Below are positions 32,347 to 46,000 of a stretch of DNA of 64,000 nt, piece by piece (positions within the stretch are counted from its first letter, which is position 1; each line of letters begins with the position of its first letter). Under the pieces are notes generated by a model. That model worked only from the letters and a program-made list of their open reading frames with translations. It had not been told where the DNA came from and did no database searches. Origin of the DNA: Moniliophthora roreri (Eukaryota > Basidiomycota > Agaricomycetes > Agaricales > Marasmiaceae). Position numbers and translations under genes: made by a program. The DNA lies in contig LATX02000001.1 in NCBI GenBank assembly GCA_001466705.2, forward strand, positions 1 to 64,000. The letters are read 5' to 3'.

Positions 32347-35300
32347 ATGCCCCCTCGCAAGAGCAATGTTTTTATCGATGATGAAGCAGCAATCTCTTCT
32401 GACGATGAATATGAGGAACAGGACGCTCAGGTAGATGAGCTGGACTCATCAGATGATGAACGTGGCACCCTAGTTCGTGAAATTCAACCTTTACGTGCCC
32501 GAAAGGACATTTTCGCCGACATTTACAAGAGGTTTGTGCCCTGCCCTGTTCTTGACTGCAATTGGCCTCAATCCTCTCAGTCTAATGCTCACGAAGGTGC
32601 CAAGAATCTCTACTCTCTGATTACACCACTGCAGCAACAGCCAATTTCTGATGAGAAACTTCAACAGGATCAGGTGGTTCGCTCGTTCCTTGAGAAGCAG
32701 GAATCCTTCCTGAAGCATCAGTACCAATATGTCAAATTCCCGGACTTTGTTTATGCTCAGGCAAAGGATTATACGGACCTATGTCAAGCATGGATCGCGC
32801 ACATTGGCATGCTCAGAGAATGGCTGGATAAAGGGGATGGCTTTGAACCTGTGGTATTGCTATACAATGTGTAGTAGGCTACAGTAACTGACATGAAACG
32901 TAGCCCCCAGAGTATCACTTTGCTTCCAATGAACTCCGCACACAGGAAGACATTGAGGTTGACCCTCCAGTTTCGGATGAAAAGCAACGGCAGGATGCCA
33001 TTGTGCACCTCTTCCTCAAGAAGTGGGCACTTTTCATCAACCATCAGTTGGAATCTCCCAATTTTTTCAACTTGATCAACGTGAACGCTGCAGATTTCCC
33101 GTCACTCGTGCAGACATGGACAACCCATATTGGGATGCTCGGAGAATGGCTTGAGACAGGTGAAGGTTTCAAGCCAGAGGTATGTAGTCAACAGTAGTAT
33201 GATACATGGCTAACTATCATATAGGCACTGTCATATGAATTCAGCTCAGCACTAGCAACATTGATAGACAACCTGCCGGCTCGGATAAGTGAGGATCCCG
33301 ATGTCAATATGGTTCCTGTAACAGACTTAGACTCGGCTCGGAACCGTATCATGATTTACAACTTCGATGGTCATGAGATTGGGTGGCACTATGAGGATGA
33401 ATGTCGGAATGAAATGTTTGAGTCCACAGGCAAGGAGGTGCTGGTGCCGAAGGAGATTCCTGTCTCTGTGGCAATTTGCAGTATCCCTATAGACAGTGAT
33501 GCGAGTTCGGACCAGGAGGATTTGCTGGAGTCTATCTTCACAGCAGCTCGCATCGGCAGCAGAGAAACGTACTCCCAGATCATCTGTGTTGATTGTCAGT
33601 GTGGGACAGAGTGGACTTCAGTTTTTGCGATATCCAATGCAGCATTGAACTGGTCCCACCCAGACATCCCAAATCCCATTCTTTCTGCATACACTGGTGC
33701 CATGCCGGGACATTTCTATATCAAACTCCACAGTGGATTTGCATTCTCGCACCTAGTAGTGCTGCAGTTATTACAGTTAGTCCTGGGTGTTAATTTTTCA
33801 GTTGGTCTGTCTCATGCGGTGCTACCGACTCACAACATTGTACCCGTCGATGAATGGCACAGCATGCTCTTCACGTTCTCTTGCATTGCGTCTATTTGGT
33901 TTGGGACTTGGATACAAGTGAGCAAAGGCACGTATCAAGGCGACATGGGTCTGGTTCTGGATGATGCTTGCTACAGAGGTACATCTGCATGCTATGTGCG
34001 AGTACTGCTTGTTCCATGCATCAACTTGGTTGCTTGGACTGCAGGCCGAAGGCAGTGCAAGAGGAAGCAGAAAGCAGCTAGTCAGCGACTAGAGTTTTGC
34101 CGGGTTGATGTAGAGGACTTGCAGCGCCATGGGCTTGACATAGGCACTGACTTCAAAGTTCGCTGTGCATGTGATCCCACGTCATCTGCTGAGGATCACA
34201 ACGAGAACCCTTTGCAATGCCCCAACAGAACGATTCAGCTGGGCAGCCATACCTTCACCGCAGGCTTTGAGGTCCATGACTACATGGTGACCACACTTTC
34301 CATCACATCATTGTGCCCATCTGATCTTGCACGATTCTTCTTCACAAGTACTGACTTCGTGGTTCAAATCTGTTTGGAGGGTCTCCCTGCCTTGGACACT
34401 TGGGATTTCCAACCAGGGGAGATGGTTCAGGCAGTGGCATATAAACCTGATCCTAGTCCATCTCAGCTATCGGACTCGCTCAATCATTACGCTGCCATCT
34501 GACGGATTCATTTGCCAGAGAGATACAAGAACGATGCTCGTGAAGAGGTAGAAATCCAAACAAGAGCAGCTGAGTGGGCACAGGAGACTGCAGACGTGAT
34601 CGCAATGCATCTCTTCAATGAAGACGCTCGACACCAGTACCTTAGCTCACGGCACACACTGCAACCAGGTCTAGTACAGGTGCCGGAGGTAGATCCACTT
34701 GACGAACCTGCACCACACACATGGTGTGATCCTTGGTTCTTCACCCTTTATGAAAGTCCAGTGAAGTACTGGGGTGAACAACAGGGGTTGCAGAAGGCAG
34801 GGAAAATCCCAGCACTGGAGGACCCCAAACAGACAGTCATAATTCCCCATCCTGCTATTGGCAGAGATGCAATTGGTCATGTGACTAGTTCACTGCCAGG
34901 TCGGGTGCTAGTGTCGTTCAATGATGTTGTCGTTGTGATCTCTCTGGTTGCACTTCAGAAAGTCTTTCGGACTGGAGAACTAGTTCAGATTCTTCATCCA
35001 CACAGGTCAGATGCTGTAGTATGCACATCAGACAAGCTAGAACGACAGCAGGAAGAGGTCCCAAGCTCTGCTCTTGTGATCAGTGTCAATCGCTCAATTG
35101 TAGCTCTTAAGTCCAATGTTGGTGAAGCTGTAAGTCTTTCATCTTTTTGAGAGTGTATTTATTTCTGAAGATTCTGATTAGGTGTACATTGCTCACTGCA
35201 ACACCCTACGTCAAGCGGATGTGATGGTGATATCAGATACTAATCTGGTGCCAACGACATGGAGCACTCAGCAACCAGAGACTGCATATATCACAGAAAA

Positions 35301-36689
35301 GGTGTTGTCAACTCTGCTGAACACAGGTAGACCTCTGTGGGTTGGGGAGCAGGTCCAGATCACCAAAACAGCGATGAAAGGCTTACTGTTTGAGGTCCAC
35401 GATGTAATCTGTGATCCCACAATGCCCAGCAGTCTGAAGATTTTGGTGAAGTGGGTGCACAATGGCATAACGGTTGAGAAAATGTTGGATTACATTTATG
35501 TCCGGCAATTCGTGTAAGTCCACAACCTGTTTGTATGTGCAGCTCCCGATATACTTTCCTTAGAACCAACTTGTTCTTGCCCATTCTCCGAAATCCAGCA
35601 TGGCAGCTCCATCAAGGGTTCCAGGCGAGGTATGAAGAGAGTGAGCAGAAGTGTTTCACCCAAGGTGGGAAAGCTGCTGTCGAGCAACATGGGGTTTTCA
35701 TGTCCGATGCTATCATTGACACAGGTATACGAGCAGAGAATACGAATGATGGCTCTGTTTGGGATGCCCATGCTACAAACCCTGAGGATGTGCATGTCGA
35801 TTTCTGGTGGATGATGAACAATTCATATCGTGAAGTCCTCAGTGAATGACTCATCAAGGTTGACATCCATGAGTCTAGCAGAAAAGTCAAGGATGGCTGG
35901 GTCTTCCTTTGTAGTGAACAAAATCAAGTTGGCTTTCTGGCACACAAAGGGAGGAACAAGGATAATGCACTTCGTGTCGAAATCTCATCCCTTTGGCCTT
36001 CAACAACACGCCCAAATCTCACTGCAGAACATGGTTTGATGATGATCACAAGGCTTGATGATTCTGGTGGGTTCTTTGTGCGTCGAGCAGGGCATAGGTA
36101 TCCGTTCGGTGTTGATGAACCTCATTGTGGCGAAATGATCGTCAGAGTGGTTAAACCAGTGGTGTGGAATGGAAAGGAGCATCTGTGGGGTGAGGTAGTC
36201 CAAGACAGGGAGTTCCGTCTTCCTGTGAGCAATCTCATTCTCATCAAGGAAGATCATGAAGATGAGAAAGCAGGCAACCAGCAGATGAAGGCCATTCGGG
36301 AACAGGTAGCGAACCAGTTTTCACCACCACTGGAGAATAATTCATCCCTCGAAGCTATTTGTTCGAGCATATGTGATATCCTGTCCTCAGCTTCATCATC
36401 AAGAGCTCTTCCACTGCCTGCTGTTCACAAACCATCATTGTCAATGTCTCCATCAGCAGAAACATTGTCAACAGCACAGCCAGAAGGAACATTAGCCCAG
36501 TTGCCAGCAGCATCGTCGTCAGTATCACCCCTTATGCAATCATCAGTGCCATTGGCCACAACATCATCAAGCCCACCTCCCACAACATCATCAAACCTAT
36601 TGGTCACAACATCGTTAGCCCCCATGCTCTCAGAAATCCATCCTGAATCACACTTGTCTTCCCCACCATCGACACCTCCCCAGTGCTGA
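32347..36689 (+). pseudogene. Spt5-like KOW-motif protein, five exons, two in-frame TGA
   Basis: The exons are 32347-32853, 32904-33179, 33225-35129, 35182-35513 and 35543-36689, all with GT-AG introns of 29-51 nt; the joined frame is 1,388 codons. The start MPPRKSNVF precedes an acidic stretch as in Spt5 N-termini. The end of exon 1 and all of exon 2 are an internal duplication (SDEKxxQD... HIGMLxEWL). A KOW-type motif, WIQVSKGTYQGDMGLV, lies at about residues 487-505, and weaker ones at about 843 (TGELVQIL) and 950 (VGEQVQITKTAMKG). The C-terminus is serine/proline/threonine-rich. TGA codons at 34500-34502 (codon 687) and 35847-35849 (codon 1109) interrupt an otherwise continuous frame. It is probably a member of a mushroom-specific KOW family, not the housekeeping elongation factor. 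The first stop-free part (32347-34499) could still make protein. Confidence 0.65.
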
Positions 36690-37395
36690 AGATGTACAAA
36701 GGACTGGTAAATTGCTCATAGTACACTCATCAAGCATTTAGTGGTACATTATCTTGAATATGCATAACTACAAGTCACAATACTAATATCTATAATGGAC
36801 TGCTTCAGTTTTGGATTTGGTGCGTGACTCTGAAAGAGCAAGTATGCGTGTTCGCGCTTTGTGTGATCACATGACTTTTTGCAGTGGGACATGTTTATTG
36901 TTTGCTGACTGTGCATAGGACCCAGGTTCTACATCTTGTCCTCTTACTATCATCATCTCTCTTTCTGGCCCCTTCCCCCACACCCACTTGGAGTCTTGAG
37001 CTGTCATGATGGCGAGTGATAGCTAGTAATGGCTATGATTACTTTCATGGTTGTGGTATGTACAGTCCTCTCGGCTTCGGTCATGCTGACAATTGTTTAG
37101 GTGTTAGTCAAGGACCCGCTCCAGGACATTGTTGGAAATAATCAACAAGATTGACCACATACTGTGAGCTCATTAACCTCACCTGAGTTTCTACACACTG
37201 AGCCATATTCTGTATTAGCCTACTTCTCAGGTTAGTAAAGAGAGTAAATGGAATGTGTCTATATTTTTCCTAGTTTTAGAAGTGTGCCTTATCAGTCAAC
37301 CATAATGTTTAGGATAGAATATGTAGATCCGCTTCCACATGTCAGTTCCAGGCAATTAAAAGGACGATGGATGTGTCTGGAATATCTTGCAACCA
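36690..37395. other. Intergenic gap between the two plus-strand genes
   Basis: I see no coding region, RNA gene or repeat here. It presumably holds the 3' end of the KOW gene and the promoter of the next gene. Confidence 0.5.
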
Positions 37396-40300
37396 ATGGT
37401 CAAAACCCGAGCTTCAGGAGTGCAAACCCGGTCATCTGGTAACTACCGTGAACAGTCATTGACCATGGTGTCACCTGCTCAACCAAGGAAAGGAAGAAAA
37501 GCAGGCCATGTACATTTCACCAGTTGTATAAAAGGACCTATACTTAGATTTAACGCCCAGGTCCCTCTTGAGACGGTTCCTGAGGAGCCTGAAAAGCTTC
37601 AAGACAATGATCAGAAGCAGCCAATGCCTTTGAAGCGCCAACACCAACACCTCGGAGAGGTGAGTTTTGAGTCAAGGATGGTGAACTTTTGCTGATATTT
37701 TGCAGCCAAGTCGCTTGGATCAACTTCAGGTATGCATTCTTCTTAAGACAGTCAATAACTGAAATAAACCTTGCACAGACTGAGCAGGATGCAATCAATG
37801 AATTCTTTACACTTGATCGGTGTGCGAAGAGGGCACGCACTAGTGATAAGCAATTGTCATCCATATTAGGTCAGTGAAAGATGATCTCAAAGCCTGCTTA
37901 CTCTAATAGTGGTTTGAAGGTACTGGGAATGGTTACCAACAAGGACCTGCGATGCATACCCAGCCGCAGGCTGGCTTTACACCCATGGTGAAATGCCTGG
38001 TCTTGAGCCATGTCAATGTACCACCACTCTAAAGATTCCTGCCATTGTCTCCAGTGCCACAGGTGCCTTATATTGCTCCAGCAATACCACAAGATATGGC
38101 ACTTGGTCTGAGGAGATCTTTAGCAATCCTAGATGCCTTCGAAGCTGAAGAGGAGGCAATGCTACAAGGTCATTCAACTGTGTCAGATGAACCCATATCC
38201 CTCGAGGTTTCACCCTCACCTATTTCCTTGAAACACAAAGAAAAGGCCCATGCAGTGTTGCAGGACTCGTTGCCATTGCTAGATGATGAGGCAGCTTCCG
38301 GAGATGAATCTGTCTCCCCTGAATTGTCTCCAGTCTCCGTAAGCCCTAAAGAGAAGGGGAAAGCTGTGTCGCTGGAGATGACTCTACCATTCAACCAGGA
38401 TAATTATCTCCCTAATGCAGAAGATAATACTTCTAGCATTGTGCTCCCCCCATGTTCCTCGTCACCATGTCTCACAGACTGTGATTCCCCGATACCTTTG
38501 AAACAACCCCATTTCGTCACACCTATATGCTCAAGGTCTATGCAATTGTTTGCTGAACATCAGAGTCTGCCACTTTGGATGCCAATAATGTTGAGGATCT
38601 TTATATATCCTCTTTCTCCTCCCCTTTGCCACCTTCGTCACCCCCTCCCAAGTCCCCACGTTCTTGTACTGAGGATGATGACTCTGATGATGACTCAGGG
38701 TCTGATTTCTCAGCCTCAGAGAAAGAGAGGAAGAAGAAGGCAGCCTCTGCCTGCAATCGGAAAGGACTTTCTCCTGACAGCTCTGAATCTGACACAGAGT
38801 CTGATGACTACAACGTTCCAATTCCAAAGCCTTCAAAGCCAAAAGCATCTCACAACAAAGTCCATCTTAAACAAGTCAACCCGGCAATGCGAACGCAGCA
38901 ATCTACCATTCAGAGCGTTGAGGACCCATCCCACCACAACAAGGTCACCTGCAAGGGAGTTGGCCCTGCATCACAAATGGGCCAAGCAATAAACCAGAAT
39001 ATGGAAGATGACGAAGGCCTCAAAGCGCATGGTCCTCTGTCAGATCAGGCCAAGGAGAGCCTTGACAACTTGAAACAGGAGTACGAATGCGCTCTCCATG
39101 AGATCTCTGCTGAAAACAACATTTCAGTTGCAAGATGCAGAGAGTATGTCGAGGGCGAGGATGTGAGGTCTGCCCGAGTTGTCAATCCTTTCAATGCCTT
39201 TCAAGCCTAGTACTCCCATGAGCATCCAAAGAACCCCACAGGTGCATCCTCTCCTTTACTGCAATGGTTTCTTTAAATGAATACTTCTCTGCAGTGACTG
39301 CTCGTCAGTACAACTCTGCGATGCATGACACATATCATGAAGAAGTCTGAGTGCAGCTTGTTGAGCTTGGACTAGGTAACGAGGATGGTTCTGTAACACA
39401 AGACATTCTTGATAATCCCATCAACGTTCGCAATGCCATGTCTGCATACATTGACTGGTATACCAAGGCACATGCAGACTATATTAGATATCTCAAAGAG
39501 GATGGCAAGTACCAGACAACACTAAATTGTGTCCTCAGGCCATTTATGAAATTGGTGAGTTGGTAAATTGTTCTGGATATGCTCGATTTTGATCTGCAAG
39601 ACAGGCTACAATGACAAGAGATAACCATGACATTCATGTATTTGGGTTTGCTCTTGATACTACTCACGATACACAAGGGAAGACACTTAGTTGCATGTGG
39701 GGCACCCCAGAGATGCTTGAAATTCAGAACCAGTATGCACTGAATATTAAGGAGAAGATCACCAACCTTGAAGCCATGCTTAGGTACTCCCCTTTCAGAT
39801 GCATTCATAAACAATACATTGACAGCAAGCATTGTAGAGTTAGTCAGATGAACCAATGTGGCATCGATGTCTCGTACCATTACACTGCCTTGATTCCAAG
39901 GCTTGAAGCGCCATACATTGAGAAGGGAGCTCGAGATCGCCACAGAGCTATCTGGACAGCTATAATGAAGGCGGAAACACGTAAATGTTCCCTGTCAATG
40001 ACTTTCTAGTGCTAACATGGTAATCAACAGAACTGGTTTGCAAAGAGGCTGTTGCAGTTGGTTCGTTTGTCAAGCGAGCAGGTGCCTTACAGATATGTCT
40101 GCTCAACTGGCCTGATAATGTCCCATTTCCTGGTTTGGGTGGAGTGGGCCCTCGAGGACTCAGAAAAGATCACTACAAGCAGTTTCTACCAGCAAAAGAA
40201 GAATGGATCCGGAAGTTGGTTGATGGTTCTTTGTTGAAAAAGGAACAACAAGAGCCAACAGTTGTCTGTTTTGAATGTTGGACAGCTGGTGGGTTCTTCT

Positions 40301-42256
40301 CTGTTGTTGTTATATTTGTAACTCACACAGATACTAGATGAAAGGGCACTTCCAGCTGATGATTAGCAATGGATACCAATTGTGCAATCTAGTAATGGTA
40401 GTGATCTGGGTTGTGCATGCGATAGTGAGGACTGGTTGAAGAAACATAGTAGGTGGGATGGTAAAAGCAAGAAAGTGAATGGTATGTGTCTTACTATAGG
40501 TATAGATGAACAAGATATTGATGAAGCTGGAACAGAACAAGCAGGTAAAGAGCATGCAGGGAAAGAACAAGCACAGGAGAAAGGTAATATTGCTGTTTTA
40601 CTGTTCTCCTGTTATTTTTACTCATTTGATTGAAAGGCAAAGCACATGCAGTAGAGCAGGCCAAAGAAGGAGGTGAAGAAGAGTCACAATCTCCAATTCC
40701 ATTGAAAGGTATATAGTACTATTCTTCATATTTGCTCTTGCTGACCCAAATAAGCATATACCTCTAAAGGGCCTTCCAAACACACATTACCTGCTGCTCC
40801 ACCTTCAAGCTCTCCTCACAAAGCTCCCCGAGTTGACCTTTTCAAATTGCTGAAACATAGTCAGTCACGACCATGGCCAAAGCCTATTCCACTGCCAGCT
40901 GTTATTCCCTCCAGGATGCAAGTTGACAATGTAAAGGTGTGAGAAGAGCAATGGCAACGATACCAGGAAAGGTGTGACAAAGAGATTTGTGAGGATGATT
41001 GGGACAGTGATGATCTATGCCGCCAACCTGCCTACTATGACATTGCAGGAATTAATGATTCAATCTGCCACTCCAGTGAAGGTCCTCCTGCTGATCCTCC
41101 ATCACCACTACTACAATCAACCTCTTTCCAAGTATCAAAGACAGGTGGTGTAACATCAGCTATGCATGTTGCCAAAAAGAGGAAGTTAAATGCTATTGAT
41201 ACTCAGCAGAGCATGTCAAGGGATGGAGAGAGTTGAGCAATCAACAAGGTTAACTGTAAAGTAGCACAGCTGCCATCTTGATGCCCAGTGCTTACTGGTT
41301 CATCTGCAATCCAGCATCTGCAGAATGCTATTGCTGGTCCTTCCAGCAGGCCATTGTAGTTTTTCATAGTATACCCTGTATTTATTTTTAGTTCAGTTCC
41401 CAAGTAACATGGCTAAAGTTATAGACCCATCAATCAGAAGTAAATGTGTTGGTCCGCTATCATTGAAAAGAGCAGGTAGTACTATATGTTCTATGTTCAA
41501 TCTCTTCTGTACCCTTCAATGTCCTCCATGGTTCATCGCTTTGATTTCAAGGCATTACTCCAGTGTCGTGTTGCATTGGAAAAAGTATGCCATGCTCAAG
41601 GCATACCTCTCAATGATATACCACCAGCTCAAATCTTTGAGCAATGGTCCAACCTTCCTTCTGCAGCACCCAAGGAATCAGCAAGTGAATGGCTTAAACA
41701 CCATGAGCATTATGCAGAGGAGTTCAGCACTGAGCAGAGGTCTACATCACCACAGACAGATGCACAAGTGTTGGAAGTTGGAATGGATGTTTATGATATA
41801 TGTGTATGTGCTTTTTTTTTCTTAAATAGACCACTAACCAAGTCTGCTGTAGCATTACTGGCCCAAGGTGCAAGCCCTTTATTTTGGTGCTAAGTGCAAA
41901 CAACCTCACTTTGTGCCAGTACCAATCTACCCACAAGTCCGTGACCTGCCTGTCAGCACCATTGACCATGTTGCAATTGGTTATTGGGTTCCAGAGACTG
42001 ACCAATGTGGTCAGCACCTCATCTCCTGGACTGCAGTTGATAGCCAGAATGCTCTCAGATTCAAGTTTACAGCTGTGATTCAGCCCAACTCTTATCTCAC
42101 AGCTGAGGATTTGAACATATTGGCAGTCAAGATATGGGCTGGTGGACATGAAGTATTGGGTCCTGTTTTGGTGCTGAAGGCAGGTTTGGATACACCAGGT
42201 GTTATTGATGTTATAGATGATGATGTTTCTGTAATAATGGAGAGTTTAGGGCTGTG
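37396..42256 (+). pseudogene. Multi-exon protein of unknown function, broken
   Basis: The start MVKTRASGVQTRSS (37396) leads into exons 37396-37659, a 24-nt mini-exon 37706-37729 and 37779-37869, then a serine-rich low-complexity part (38045-38560) and, in another frame, an acidic serine-rich part (38575-39207). The conserved core follows: NPFNAFQA*YSHEHPK, VTARQYNSAM (exon from about 39294), a block ending RPFMKL (39559), ATMTRDNHDIHVFGFALDTTHD to IWTAIMKAET, and QLVCKEAVAV to WPDNVPFPG. I know this pattern from unnamed agaricomycete proteins but no function. Stops: TAG 39208 (probably W), TGA 39349 (probably R) and TAG near 40365, where the duplicate downstream has CAG. The distal part (41400-42256) may be a separate gene remnant. 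Confidence 0.6.
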
Positions 42257-43053
42257 AGTGCATTTAAATTCTCATTTGACACTACTTTTGACATTTCAAT
42301 GCAGAATTCTCCTTGAGAAGCAGAGTGGAGCTCCATTCCCCCCTATTTTTGGCCTTAATCCTAGCTTTGCCATTACTCCTGCATCTGGTTTATTGCCTAC
42401 AAATACTTCAATGGGGCAGAGCAATATAAATTGATTACATAGTTTTTTCATTATTACTCTACTATCTTGAAGTTCAGATATAATCTATCAAGTGATACAA
42501 TATATAAGCATGTACTGATGGCTCAATGGCAAAGCATAGTTCTTGTGCTTGGCAAGAATCTGGGTTCAGGTTTGAATCCTGATTAGTGCAAATCTGAATA
42601 TATAGAAGCAAATTCAAATAACTTTTAGTCTAGTTGAGAATACTAATCAATACAAGCAAAAAAGAGCTATTTGTGATAATTCGATTCAAACTTGAAAATT
42701 CAAATAATGCATGAGTAGCCTGATCAAGACTGAAGATTTGAATAAATGTACTACTTCACACACTGGGCAATCTGAATAGACTTCTTGTAGCTCTGTGACC
42801 ATTTGAAGTTTTTCAAACAAGAACAAACCTGTAACCTATGACTATTCAATTAATTAAAATATATTAGTAGCATTGTGTTTAAAGAAGATTATGTCTAGAA
42901 GCCTGAACTCTAGTAAAACTAGAGTATTGGAAGCTTGCCAAATATCCAAATGCTATAAGGCCAACTAACTTCTAGCATATATTCTGAACTTGAAAGCTAT
43001 TTAAGTAAGCAATTAGTTTAACTTTCTAAATAATATTGAAAACTAAAGTATTT
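42257..43053. other. AT-rich noncoding end of repeat unit 1
   Basis: Apart from the tRNA-like sequence at 42512 there is no coding region; splice-like and AT-rich sequence only. Confidence 0.5.
42512..42590 (+). repeat. tRNA-like sequence (SINE head or tRNA pseudogene)
   Basis: Acceptor halves GTACTGA/TTAGTGC pair with wobbles, the T arm TCAGG-TTTGAAT-CCTGA is perfect, and A box TGGCTCAATGG and B box GGTTTGAATCC match the Pol III consensus. The anticodon arm (TTCTTG-TGCTTGG-CAAGAA) is displaced by three bases and lacks U33, so a working tRNA is unlikely. The same sequence occurs at 45748 in the duplicate. Confidence 0.55.
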
Positions 43054-43054
43054 N

Positions 43055-46000
43055 GAAGCCATGCTCAGGTACTCCCCTTTCAGATGCATTCATAAACAAT
43101 ATGTTGATGGCAAACATTGTAGAGTTAGTCAGATGAACCAACATGGCATTGATGTCCCATATCATTACACTGCCTTGATTCCAAGGCTTGAAGTGCCATA
43201 CATTGAGAAGGGAGCTTGAGATCACCACAGAGCTATCTGGACAGCTATAATGAAGGCAGAAACATGTAAATGTTCCTTGTCAATGACTTTCCAGTGCTAA
43301 CATGGTAATCAACAGAACTGGTTTGCAAAGAGGCTGTTGCAGTTGGTTCATTTATCAAGCAAGCAGGTGCTTTACAGATACATCTGCTCAACTGGCCTGA
43401 TAATGTCCCATTTCCTGGTTTGGGTGGAGTGGGCCCTTGAGGACTCAGAAAAGATCACTACAAGCAGTTTCTACCAGCAAAAGAAGAATGGATCCAGAAG
43501 TTGGTTGATGGTTCTTTGTCAAAAAAGGAACAACAAGAGCTAACAGTCATCTGGTGGGTTCTTCTCTGTCATCGTTATATTTGTAACTTACACAGATACT
43601 AGACGAAAGGGCACTTCCAGCTGACAATCAGCAATGGATACCAATTGTGCAATCTAGTAATAGTAGTGATCTGGGTTATGCATGCAATAGTGAGGACTGG
43701 TTGAAGAAACATGGTAGATGGAATGGTAAAAGCAAGAAAGTGAATAGTACATGTCTTACTATAGATATAGATGAACAAGATATTGATCAAGCTGGAACAG
43801 AACAAGCACAGGAGAAAGGTAATATTGCTGTTTTACTGTTCTTTTGTTATTTTCACTCATTTGATTGAAAGGCAAAGCATGTGCAGTAGAGCAGGCCAAA
43901 AAAGGAGGTGAAGAAGAGTCACAATCTCCAATTCTATTGAAAGGTATATAATACTATTCTTCATATTTGCTCTTGCTGACCCAAACAAGCATATACCTCT
44001 AAAGGGCCTTCCAAACACACATTACCTGCTGCTCCACCTTCAAGCTCTCCTCACAAAGCTCCCTGAGTTGACCTTTCCAAATTGTTGAAACATAGTCAGT
44101 CACAACCATGGCCAAAGCCTATTCCACTGCCAGCTGTTATTCCCTCCAGGATGCAAGTTGACAATGTAAAGGTGTGAGAAGAGCAACGGCAATAATACCA
44201 GGAAAGGCATGACAAAGAGATTTGTGAGGATGATTGGGACAGTGATGATCCATGCCACCAACCTGCCTACTATGACATTGCAGGAATTAATGATTTGATC
44301 TGCCACTCTAGTGAAGGTCCTCCTGCTGATCCTCCATCACCACTACTACAATCAACCTCTTTCCAAGTATCAAAGACAGGTGGTGTAATGTCAGCTATGC
44401 ATATTGCCAAAAAGAGGAAGTTAAATGCTATTGATACTCAGAAGAGCATGTCAATAGATGGAGAGAGTTGGGCAATCAACAAGGTTAACTGTAAAGTAGC
44501 ACAGCTGCCATCTTGATGCCCAGTGCTTACTGGTTCATCTGCAATCCAGCATCTGCAGAATGCTATTGCTGGTCCTTCCAGCAGGCCATTGTAGTTTTTT
44601 CATAGTATACCCTGTGTTTATTTTTAGTTCAGTTCCCAAGTAACATGGCTAAAGTTATAGACCCATTGATTGGAAGTAAATGTGTCGGTCCACTATCATT
44701 GAAAAGAGCAGGTAGTACTATATGTTCTATGTTCAATCCCTTCTGTACCCTTCAATGTCCTCTGTGGTTCATTGCTTTGATTTCAAGGCATTACTCCAGT
44801 GTCGTGTTGCATTGGAAAAAGTATGCCATGCTCAAGGCATACCTCTCAATAATATACCACCAGCTCAAATCTTTGAGCAATGGTCCAACCTTCCTTCTGC
44901 AGCACCCAAGGAATCAGCAAGTGAATGGCTTAAACACCATGAGCATTATGCAGAGGAGTTCAGCACTGAGCAGAGGTCTACATCACTACAGACAGATGCA
45001 CAAGTGTTGGAAGTTGGAATAGATGTTTATGATATATGTGTATGTGCTTTTTTTTTCTTAAATAGACCACTAACCAAGTCTGCTGTAGTGTTACTGGCCC
45101 AAGGTGCAAGCCCTTTATTTTGGTGTCAAGTGCAAACAACCTCACTTTGTGCCAGTACCAATCTACCCACAAGTCTGTGACCTGCCTGTCAGCACCATTG
45201 ACCATGTTGCAATTGGTTATTAGGTTCCAGAGACTGACCAATGTGGTCAGCACCTCATCTCCTGGACTGCAGTTGATAGCCAGAATGCTCTCAGATTCAA
45301 GTTTACAGCTGTGATTCAGCCCAACTCTTATCTCACAGCTGAGGATTTGAACATATTGGCAGTCAAGACATAGGCTGGTGGACATGAAGTATTGGGTCCT
45401 GTTTTGGTGCTGAAGGCAGGTTTGGATACACCAGGTGTTATTGATGTTATAGATGATGATGTTTCTGTAATAATGGAGAGTTTAGGGCTGTGAGTGCATT
45501 TAAATTCTCATTTGACACTACTTTTGACATTTCAATGCAGAATTCTCCTTGAGAAGCAGAGTGGAGCTCCATTCCCCCCTATTTTTGGCCTTAATCCTAG
45601 CTTTGCCATTACTCCTGCATCTGGTTTATTGCCTACAAATACTTCAATGGGGCAGAGCAATATAAATTGATTACATAGTTTTTTCATTATTACTCTACTA
45701 TCTTGAAGTTCAGATATAATCTATCAAGTGATACAATATATAAGCATGTACTGATGGCTCAATGGCAAAGCATAGTTCTTGTGCTTGGCAAGAATCTGGG
45801 TTCAGGTTTGAATCCTGATTAGTGCAAATCTGAATATATAGAAGCAAATTCAAATAACTTTTAGTCTAGTTGAGAATACTAATCAATACAAGCAAAAAAG
45901 AGCTATTTGTGATAATTCGATTCAAACTTGAAAATTCAAATAATGCATGAGTAGCCTGATCAAGACTGAAGATTTGAATAAATGTACTACTTCACACACT

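Larger units (their letters stand above)
39769..43053 (+). repeat. Direct repeat unit 1 (3.28 kb)
   Basis: The sequence from GAAGCCATGCT to AACTAAAGTATTT recurs at 43055-46290. The last about 750 bp are almost identical, while the first 1.6 kb differ mainly at CpG sites. The unit ends exactly at the N at 43054. Confidence 0.9.

Noticed and set aside
39611..40009. TET/JBP-like dioxygenase suggested by DNHDIHVFGF near KDZ elements
   Set aside because: The complete HxD...H...R pattern of 2-oxoglutarate dioxygenases is not present.
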